This document shows, piece by piece, positions 1-6,018 of a DNA stretch of 30,205 nt. The notes beneath the pieces were generated by a model that was not told the origin of the DNA, searched no databases, and saw only the letters and a list, made by a program, of their open reading frames with translations. Source of the stretch: Acidobacteriota bacterium (GTDB taxonomy: Bacteria; Acidobacteriota; Blastocatellia; Pyrinomonadales; Pyrinomonadaceae). Made by a program: the position numbers and the translations under genes. Every line of letters starts with the position of its first letter. Position 1 is the first letter of the stretch. The stretch is taken from the NCBI GenBank assembly GCA_023436495.1, contig JAEZIT010000100.1, positions 1 to 30,205 on the forward strand, written 5' to 3'.

Positions 1-1
1 G

Positions 2-478
2 TCGTGCACCGCCGTGTCTTTGGCCCAGGAAAAGACATCGTTCGACTACGCCCGCGAAGCCTCCGCCTTTTACCTCGAACGCGATTACAAACGCGCGATC
101 CCGCCGTATCAAAAAGCGCTCGACCTCGAAAAAGCCGAACGCAAGCTCCCCCGCGAACTCTGGATCCTCGTCGTCGACAACCTCGGCATGGCATACGGCA
201 TCACCGGCGACATCAAACGCTCGCAAGACGTCTTCCGCTACGGCATCTCGCAGGAACCCGCCTACCCGCTCTTCTACTACAACATGGCATGCGGCCACGG
301 CGAACTCGGCGACGAAGCGAACGCCATCAAATACCTCCGCCTCGCCTTCAAACACAAAGCCAACATGCTCGAAGGCGAACACTTCCCCGACCCAACCCAA
401 GACAGCTCCTTCGCAAAATTCCGCGATAGCGAGACCTTCAACAAAGCGGTCGAGGAGATGAAGGTTGCTGCGAAATAG
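2..478 (+). CDS. TPR-repeat protein, 5' end cut by window edge
   Basis: The frame is open from the first bases and ends with TAG at 476-478. A GTG at 14 could be read as a start, but the residues just before and after it (S-C-T-A-V-S-L-A-Q) look like the end of a cleaved signal peptide, so the true start probably lies upstream of the window. The body has helical tetratricopeptide-like repeats: an A-x-x-F-Y-x-x-x-x-Y-x-x-A-I-x-x-Y unit near residues 15-35, a second around N-L-G-M-A-Y, and a third around Y-Y-N-M-A-C-G. Such proteins are protein-interaction scaffolds, often periplasmic. No enzymatic motif is seen. The GC-rich codon use matches the right-hand genes and not the module that follows. 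Confidence 0.7.
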   Translation, partial: SCTAVSLAQEKTSFDYAREASAFYLERDYKRAIPPYQKALDLEKAERKLPRELWILVVDNLGMAYGITGDIKRSQDVFRYGISQEPAYPLFYYNMACGHGELGDEANAIKYLRLAFKHKANMLEGEHFPDPTQDSSFAKFRDSETFNKAVEEMKVAAK

Positions 479-490
479 GGAAACGCAAAG

Positions 491-541
491 GGATTATTAA
501 AATTGCCAGGAATCTTTCTGGCATTTTATTGAAAATAATCC
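491..541. terminator. 51-nt imperfect stem-loop after the TPR gene
   Basis: The outer arms GGATTATT (491-498) and AATAATCC (534-541) are perfectly complementary. An inner AAAA/TTTT segment and a GCCAGGA/TTTCTGGC hairpin (505-511 and 516-522) stack inside with small mismatches. The inner hairpin is followed by ATTTTATT, as in a factor-independent terminator, so this probably ends the upstream transcript. The additional outer arms make it larger than a plain terminator. Confidence 0.5.
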
Positions 542-670
542 AATCCGGTTGTCAGTCGTCCGTTCGGCCCTTTCAATAACAATTTGACGGCTGGCTGCGT
601 TCGGCAGAACTTAAGGGTTCCCGGACGGCAATCATTAACGATTAAGAATTCTAGTTAACTGAATATTAAG

Positions 671-1510
671 ATGCCCTGGACTTCAGATCACTTAACTTGG
701 TTGGTCGATACCGGTCAGCCGCTTAAAACTGCAGACGGTCTAAACATTTCGACTTTCGAATTGAGACATGAGAATGATGAACTAATTCTAGCTGCATGGG
801 CCAAGCATTTTCGAAATAATTATTGCCTTGATACGGAGATTGATATTTTACGGGGCAAAACCCCTCGCTCAGATTATTTGAAAAACTCGATATTTCCGTG
901 CCACAAGACTTGCCCAGGTCCAAGTGTTCGCGCAGGTGATTTCGCGGAAATTTTAATCGCAGACTACGTTGAGTTTCAACTCGGGTTTTGGGTACCGCGA
1001 ATTCGTTGGCGCTCTAAAGTGGTCCGAAATGAATCCGTGAAAGGTTGCGACGTTGTGGGTTTCCGTCTCGGAAGAAATGGGAAACCAATGAACGACGAGA
1101 TGATCATATTCGAGTGCAAAGCTCAATTCAGTACCGGAAAAAAATCGGTACTTCAGAACGCGATAAATGATTCGGCTAAAGACGAATTGAGAATCGCTGA
1201 AACACTAAATTTCCTTAAACGCCGGTTTGCAGAGACAGCCGACACCACTCGCATTAGTGATATTGAACGGTTTCAGAACCCAAATGACCAACCTTATACA
1301 GAGAAGTATGCTGCCGCGGCTGTGATTACACGCGAAAACTTCGACCCGAACGAGATTCGGAAAGTAGACGCCAGCAAAATACCTACAGGGAAAAAGGGCG
1401 CCGTTAAGACTCATCCTCATCGCAAGAAGCTGCAGTTAATTGTCATCTCAGGTTCGGAAATGATGAGACTCGCAAATGAACTTTACAGGAGGGCAGCTGA
1501 TGCAGCCTAA
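671..1510 (+). CDS. hamA: HamA-like PD-(D/E)XK nuclease (DUF1837 type), Hachiman defence
   Basis: This 279-residue protein has the layout of a PD-(D/E)XK nuclease. A glutamate lies in a helix (G-D-F-A-E93-I-L), an aspartate follows a glycine (K-G-C-D127-V-V-G-F), and the E-x-K pair is in a strand (I-I-F-E148-C-K150). This arrangement and size match the DUF1837 family, whose best-known member is HamA, the effector of the Hachiman anti-phage system. In characterised Hachiman systems HamA is held by the helicase HamB and cuts DNA when damaged or phage DNA is sensed. The adjacent gene is a HamB-like helicase whose start overlaps this gene's end by 11 bases. ATG 671 is the first usable start, since an in-frame TAA lies at 656-658. 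Its Shine-Dalgarno is weak. Base composition is clearly AT-richer than the flanks, suggesting transfer. AbpA-type relatives are an alternative name for the same architecture. Confidence 0.75.
   Translation: MPWTSDHLTWLVDTGQPLKTADGLNISTFELRHENDELILAAWAKHFRNNYCLDTEIDILRGKTPRSDYLKNSIFPCHKTCPGPSVRAGDFAEILIADYVEFQLGFWVPRIRWRSKVVRNESVKGCDVVGFRLGRNGKPMNDEMIIFECKAQFSTGKKSVLQNAINDSAKDELRIAETLNFLKRRFAETADTTRISDIERFQNPNDQPYTEKYAAAAVITRENFDPNEIRKVDASKIPTGKKGAVKTHPHRKKLQLIVISGSEMMRLANELYRRAADAA
1487..1492 (+). promoter_or_regulatory. Shine-Dalgarno fixing the hamB start
   Basis: AGGAGG lies 7 bases before ATG 1500, inside the 3' end of hamA. It makes 1500, not the in-frame ATG at 1476, the likely start of hamB, and implies translational coupling. 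Confidence 0.8.
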
Positions 1511-4500
1511 GGCAGAATCAAAGAAAGTACTCGGAATCACCCGGTCGAAAGCGAAGATGTACGAGTACAGTATTCCTGATAATTATCATATAAAGATACA
1601 GGAAGATCCTGCTCGCCTGCTTCGTCTCGCGATCGGAATCGTTGGGGATTTTTCAGCGAATCTGGTCAAACATGCCGACCACAACGAAGATATTATTTCA
1701 GAGGATAGCGTAAATTTTTCAGCTCATTTTTTTGACGCCTATGTTGAGTCTCGCCTGAGCTCGGACCTCGATAACTACATTCAGCTAGTGGGTTCTGCTG
1801 CATATTATCTTTGTGGGCTGCCTGGAAGTTCAGCAGTCTTGGCTCGCAACGTCGATTCGAATGTTGATTTGGAAGCGTCGGGGATAGAAAAAGTACTGGC
1901 ATGGTTGTTAAAGGATGGTGGTGCAGAAGAAGTCTCTTTTGTCGAAAGCCATTACGCATCTCACCTTGAGAAATTAACGAAACAATTCAGGAGGTATTAT
2001 TCAGCAGGTTTTAATGAGTCAGACATTAGAGAGACGGCGAGCGCATTACGTGTTTTGGCGTACGCGAAGGGTACGCCACGCCAATTACTGCTCGCTGACA
2101 TTTTAGGCGCTGTAGTACGGAAAAAACTTGTTAATTCATGCCGCCATTCGCTTCCTATTTATTCAGGTATTCCTCCTGAATCGTGGGAAACATTCTTCAA
2201 AAAGAGAGAATTCATCCGGGAACTTTGGCCGAGCCAGCATCTGCTTGGGAAAGAAGGTGTTCTTTCCGGGACCTCTGCTGTTGTGCAAATGCCTACCAGC
2301 GCCGGAAAGACAAAGGGTCTTGAATTAGTAATCCGAAGCGCTTTCCTTGCAAACCGGACAAAGATAGCTGTTGTCATCGCTCCGTTTCGTGCCCTGTGCC
2401 ACGAGATTCGGAATAGCTTAGATGCCGCGTTTCGCGACGAACCTGTCGCGGTGTCCGACATTTCGGACGTGTTACAAGCAGACCTGCAATGGGGTGAAGA
2501 GGTCGACTCAAAACGCATCGTCGTGATGACTCCTGAAAAACTACTTTATTCGCTTCGTCACGATCCCTCACCTGCTGCTGATTTTGGTTTAGTCATTTTT
2601 GATGAAGCTCACCAATTTGATAGTGGTTCGCGAGGCATAACTTATGAGCTGCTTCTGACAGCCCTTAAAAGGGCAATCCCGGTGAATGCTCAGAAAGTAC
2701 TTGTTTCGGCCGTTATGGAGAATGCACGTGCCGTAGCAGATTGGTTTAATGGTAGCGAGTCGGCCGTTGTGGCGGGTACGAATCTTATACCAACATACAG
2801 ATCGGTCGGATTTACGAGCTGGACAGACCAGTTGGGAAGAATTCAATATGTGTCAAATGAAGATACTGAACGAGAAGAATTTTTCGTGCCCAGGGTGATT
2901 GAAAGCCGTGCGCTCCCGAAGAAACCGCGTGAAAGGAATACCCGGCAGTTCCCCGATAAAACCGACGGGAATTCAATTGCTCTTTATCTTGGTTTTCACC
3001 TGGTGAGAAACGGTTCGGTTGCGATTTATTGTGGAAGAAAAGCTACTGCAGCTACTATTTGCGAATTAGCCGTCGATATCCATGAACGAGGAGTAAAATT
3101 CTTTACGCCTGATGTCTATGCAGACGAAAACGAGATTGAGCAACTGCATTATCTCTACTCACGAAACCTCGGTACCGATTCCGTTGCCAGTCGCGGAGCG
3201 CAAATCGGTGTATTCTCGCACCACGGAAATGTTCCAGATGGCATCCGTATATCAGTTGAGCATGCGATGAGGGAAGAACTGATTAGTTTTGTAATCTGCA
3301 CTTCGACCTTGGCTCAAGGTGTTAATTTGCCTTTACGATATCTGATCGTGACCAGCCTCTACCAAGGACGCGAACGCATCAAGGTGCGTGATTTTCACAA
3401 TCTAATCGGACGGGCCGGGCGGGCAGGAATGCATACAGAAGGAAGCGTTCTTTTTGCCGATCCGGCAATATTTGATCGGCGAAAGGCCGTGAATGAAAAA
3501 TGGCGTTGGAAGCAGGTGAAACATTTACTTTTGCCTAGAAATTCAGAGCCTTGCATTAGCAACCTGCTTTCATTGTTCGAGCCCTTTACAAACGATAGTA
3601 ACGACGAGTTTGACGAAACCGAGGTTTCTGATTTCATCAATCGTTACATCCGGGGCGCGGAGAACCCAGATGACTTAGCCAGGATAATCGTTGAGCGTAA
3701 CGTCGGTAAAGGATTTAAGCTTGCAAGTATTATTTGGCAGGTGACTTGGAAGATAGAACTAATCGGGGCTGTTGAAAGCTTCTTATTGGCGAACTGGGAC
3801 TTAGAAGACAAGGAATTTACTGCGGATGACGCTACAAAACTCGCTGAAGAGACACTAGCGTTTTCTCTGGCAGACGAGGCGACTCGAATCCAGATCCGGA
3901 ATCTGTTTGTATCACTTAGCGATAACATAAAGCAAACCATAACTGAGCCTCATCAAAGAAAGTCCTACTCTCAGACATTATTGAATATTCGGACTGCTGC
4001 GGAAGCAGAGCGTTGGGTAAAGGAAAATTTCCAACTCTTGAGTGCAACTGAAAGCGATGAAGACGTTCTAAAGGTCATTTGGCCCTTCTTACAGAAAACA
4101 ATCAAGAACAAAGTATTTCGTAAATGTGATAATCCTGAGATATTACACCATGTGGCACAGGCTTGGATTGACGGGACTGCATACTACGAGATCATGTCAA
4201 TCTTTACGGAGCACAATGCTCGGTTAAAATGGGGTCGGTCTAAACGGAAAATCAAGATCGAAGATATTGTGGATGCTTGTGAGAGCGGATTGGGTTTCGA
4301 AGGGTCGCTACTTGTTGGTGCTATCAGTAAATTCTTGCCGCAAGGTAGTGATGAGATACTGCTGAACCGAATATTGACACTTCAGAAACGGCTGACGTAT
4401 GGATTGCCTTCTCTTACCTCGATACGAATATATGAAATGGGTCTTTCCGATCGTTGCGTTGCTCAAGATCTCGAAGTTGCTTTGAAGCCCTTGAAACTTG

Positions 4501-4601
4501 GTCTAATCGCTTCACTAAAGTTGAAGCGCGGTGCCCATGTAGAGGTATTGAGCCGTTTCCCATCTTACTTTCGACATCGGGTGAACGAGTTGCAGACATA
4601 A
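1500..4601 (+). CDS. hamB: HamB-like superfamily 2 DEAH helicase, Hachiman defence
   Basis: A 1033-residue SF2 helicase. About 250 N-terminal residues precede Walker A (P-T-S-A-G-K-T, around 265-271). Motif II is D-E-A-H starting at residue 368, a motif V-like S-T-L-A-Q-G-V-N-L-P lies near 600, and motif VI is G-R-A-G-R-A-G starting at residue 637. The Q-G-V-N-L-P and G-R-A-G-R-A-G signatures are of the Ski2/Hel308-like kind. The last 380 or so residues show no motif I recognise. HamB in known Hachiman systems is a DNA-dependent ATPase that scans for aberrant DNA and releases or activates HamA. Pairing with a DUF1837 nuclease immediately upstream, an 11-base overlap and the matching size all support this call. 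The start is set by AGGAGG at 1487-1492. Composition is AT-rich like hamA, so the two probably moved together. Confidence 0.78.
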   Translation: MQPKAESKKVLGITRSKAKMYEYSIPDNYHIKIQEDPARLLRLAIGIVGDFSANLVKHADHNEDIISEDSVNFSAHFFDAYVESRLSSDLDNYIQLVGSAAYYLCGLPGSSAVLARNVDSNVDLEASGIEKVLAWLLKDGGAEEVSFVESHYASHLEKLTKQFRRYYSAGFNESDIRETASALRVLAYAKGTPRQLLLADILGAVVRKKLVNSCRHSLPIYSGIPPESWETFFKKREFIRELWPSQHLLGKEGVLSGTSAVVQMPTSAGKTKGLELVIRSAFLANRTKIAVVIAPFRALCHEIRNSLDAAFRDEPVAVSDISDVLQADLQWGEEVDSKRIVVMTPEKLLYSLRHDPSPAADFGLVIFDEAHQFDSGSRGITYELLLTALKRAIPVNAQKVLVSAVMENARAVADWFNGSESAVVAGTNLIPTYRSVGFTSWTDQLGRIQYVSNEDTEREEFFVPRVIESRALPKKPRERNTRQFPDKTDGNSIALYLGFHLVRNGSVAIYCGRKATAATICELAVDIHERGVKFFTPDVYADENEIEQLHYLYSRNLGTDSVASRGAQIGVFSHHGNVPDGIRISVEHAMREELISFVICTSTLAQGVNLPLRYLIVTSLYQGRERIKVRDFHNLIGRAGRAGMHTEGSVLFADPAIFDRRKAVNEKWRWKQVKHLLLPRNSEPCISNLLSLFEPFTNDSNDEFDETEVSDFINRYIRGAENPDDLARIIVERNVGKGFKLASIIWQVTWKIELIGAVESFLLANWDLEDKEFTADDATKLAEETLAFSLADEATRIQIRNLFVSLSDNIKQTITEPHQRKSYSQTLLNIRTAAEAERWVKENFQLLSATESDEDVLKVIWPFLQKTIKNKVFRKCDNPEILHHVAQAWIDGTAYYEIMSIFTEHNARLKWGRSKRKIKIEDIVDACESGLGFEGSLLVGAISKFLPQGSDEILLNRILTLQKRLTYGLPSLTSIRIYEMGLSDRCVAQDLEVALKPLKLGLIASLKLKRGAHVEVLSRFPSYFRHRVNELQT

Positions 4602-4748
4602 GGTGATGTCGTTGAGTTGTTAAATGACCGCGTTACGTTTTTGACAGGCGACGCGTGGCATGTAAGGTATCAAGATCGTTTATTGGTGATCGGAACAGCG
4701 AAAAGACGAGCACGAGGCCGATATCTTAGCCAATCACCTCTCGACAGT

Positions 4749-5234
4749 TTAGACAAGCAGCAGTGCCCAGCTTAGGACTTGGGCGGATGTCCAGAGGGCG
4801 AGTGATCGTTTCATTCCGCGCAGGGCTTCGAGGTATTCTTCGTCGTCGAAACGAAATTGGTACCAATATTTATGGAACCAATTCGCGATCAGCGGGATCC
4901 ACCCGAGGTACATTATGTTGTTCAGGATGCGGATAGTCATCGGGTAATCGACCGCGGCGAGCAGGATGCAGAGGCCGACGAACACAACTACGCCGGGATC
5001 CAGCCCCGACAGCTTGTTCGCGGATGCAATGGCTTGGGTGTGAATTAGGTTGACCACGAACGAGTTGGTTATCTGATCGTCATCAAGAAACACGCCGCAG
5101 TGCGGGCATTTTCTCTCTTCCAGAATTAATTCGCCCTCTTCGTCCGTCGCTATGGCGATCAGCCTCTTGCACCAGTTGCACCTGGCGAAACAGTGTACGA
5201 TCGGGTCGAGGAGTTCGGGGTCGTGGAAACTCAT
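4749..5234 (-). CDS. Zinc-ribbon membrane protein of unknown function
   Basis: This 161-residue protein begins with two C-x-x-C knuckles (C-N-W-C near residue 19 and C-P-H-C near 44) that should bind one zinc. Hydrophobic segments follow around residues 80-105 (V-V-V-F-V-G-L-C-I-L-L), 107-120 (Y-L-G-W-I-P-L-I-A) and at the very C-terminus (W-T-S-A-Q-V-L-S-W-A-L-L-L-V). The aromatic, acidic stretch W-F-H-K-Y-W-Y-Q-F-R-F-D-D-E-E sits between the last two. The plan is thus a cytosolic zinc ribbon tethered to the membrane. I do not recognise the family. GC-rich codon use resembles the host backbone, so it marks the right edge of the AT-rich defence module, which it faces convergently. Confidence 0.75.
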   Translation of the reverse strand: MSFHDPELLDPIVHCFARCNWCKRLIAIATDEEGELILEERKCPHCGVFLDDDQITNSFVVNLIHTQAIASANKLSGLDPGVVVFVGLCILLAAVDYPMTIRILNNIMYLGWIPLIANWFHKYWYQFRFDDEEYLEALRGMKRSLALWTSAQVLSWALLLV

Positions 5235-5332
5235 GTCGTGGGTGCGTCCGGGCGCGATCGCGCTCCGGTGTGGCGATTATAAGCGTTCACATTCCGAAAG
5301 GAAAAGGCCCGGGGCCGTGTTACGATGACCGT

Positions 5333-5512
5333 ATGGACGATAAGTACAACGTAAGGAAGAGCCGAAAGCCGGAGACGAAGCAGGAGGCGATTGAGCAGCA
5401 GATCGAGGCGTTGGTGAAGCAGCGCGATGCGGCGGCCGGGCCGGCGGAAAAGGCTGCCATTCAGAAGGAGATAATGCGGCTGTTCGCACAGTATGAACGG
5501 CTGCAGCGGTGA
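5333..5512 (+). CDS. Small coiled-coil protein (59 aa), hypothetical
   Basis: A short open frame of 59 residues from ATG 5333, starting M-D-D-K-Y-N-V-R-K. The frame also opens further upstream to 5270, but residues there look random, so the ATG before D-D-K is preferred; no clear ribosome-binding site supports either. The sequence is highly charged and heptad-like (E-Q-Q-I-E-A-L-V-K-Q and I-Q-K-E-I-M-R-L-F-A-Q), so it should form a helical hairpin or short coiled coil. It is divergent from the zinc-ribbon gene with about 100 bases between them. The coherent charge pattern argues for a real gene, but length makes this uncertain. Confidence 0.5.
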   Translation: MDDKYNVRKSRKPETKQEAIEQQIEALVKQRDAAAGPAEKAAIQKEIMRLFAQYERLQR

Positions 5513-5550
5513 CGGCGGGCCGTACCCCGCGCCGCCCGGGGCAAGCTCGC

Positions 5551-5811
5551 CCATCGGACGCCCCTCTTCGCCCATAAGCCAGCGCGCCCATCCGTCCGCA
5601 ATGTTCCCGCCATCCGAGCGTCGGCCTCTTTCATACTCCGCCCGCGCCCGCCATCCCGGCCATCTCTTCCATTCCCGCTTTTGCTTCCATCGCCGCAGTC
5701 CGCGCCGTCCATCCCGTTCGCGCCGTCAAGAGCCTTTCGCATCCGTCCACACCATCCGCGCCGCATCTCGCGCCCATCATACGCCAGCGCTCCCATCACA
5801 CGCCGCCGCGC
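5551..5811. repeat. Degenerate ~22-bp tandem repeat with CCATC core
   Basis: CCATC occurs at 5551, 5588, 5610, 5651, 5660, 5687, 5709, 5752, 5774 and 5793. Spacings of exactly 22 recur (5588 to 5610, 5687 to 5709, 5752 to 5774), with 43 between 5709 and 5752 (about two units) and 19 at the right end. A unit reads roughly CCATCCGCGCCGCATCTCGC. Copies have diverged strongly. Confidence 0.5.
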
Positions 5812-5958
5812 TTTTCCCCAAAATCGCGCGCATTTCCCGCGGGCGTTTCCTTACGGCGCCGAAAAAGCCGCTAACCGCCGCACTCGGCGCCGCTATGCCG
5901 GCACCGGCGCGCCGCTAAGCGGCCCTTCGAATGTCATCAATAATTGGCCTGAAAACGT

Positions 5959-6000
5959 CGGCGGGAAACCGTGCCGGCTCCACCGCAGGCAAGCCCGCCG
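5959..6000 (-). terminator. Possible RNase E/G terminator hairpin
   Basis: CGGCGGG (5959-5965) and CCCGCCG (5994-6000) form a 7-bp GC stem starting 18 bases past the stop of the minus-strand gene. Read on the minus strand it is followed by ACGTTTTC, a short T tract. The loop of 28 bases is long, so this is tentative. Confidence 0.35.
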
Positions 6001-6018
6001 GGGAGCCCGGACACCGAT

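Larger units (their letters stand above)
5513..6018. other. Gene-poor spacer downstream of RNase E/G
   Basis: About 500 bases with no convincing gene. Several frames stay open on both strands because the DNA is very C-rich on the plus strand, but their translations are Pro/Arg/Ser or Gly/Asp/Arg low-complexity and no frame is favoured. The stretch holds a degenerate tandem repeat (5551-5811), a small palindrome GCCGCTAAGCGGC at 5911-5923, and a hairpin just past the RNase E/G stop. Confidence 0.6.

Noticed and set aside
1476..1499. Earlier in-frame ATG for hamB
   Set aside because: The AGGAGG at 1487-1492 is within this extension and correctly spaced for ATG 1500.
5551..5811. CRISPR array
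   Set aside because: Repeats are degenerate, about 22 bases long end to end, without unique spacers or cas genes nearby.
5493..5918. 141-codon plus-strand and 112-codon minus-strand frames in the spacer
   Set aside because: Low-complexity translations of a C-rich degenerate repeat; no ribosome-binding site or family resemblance.
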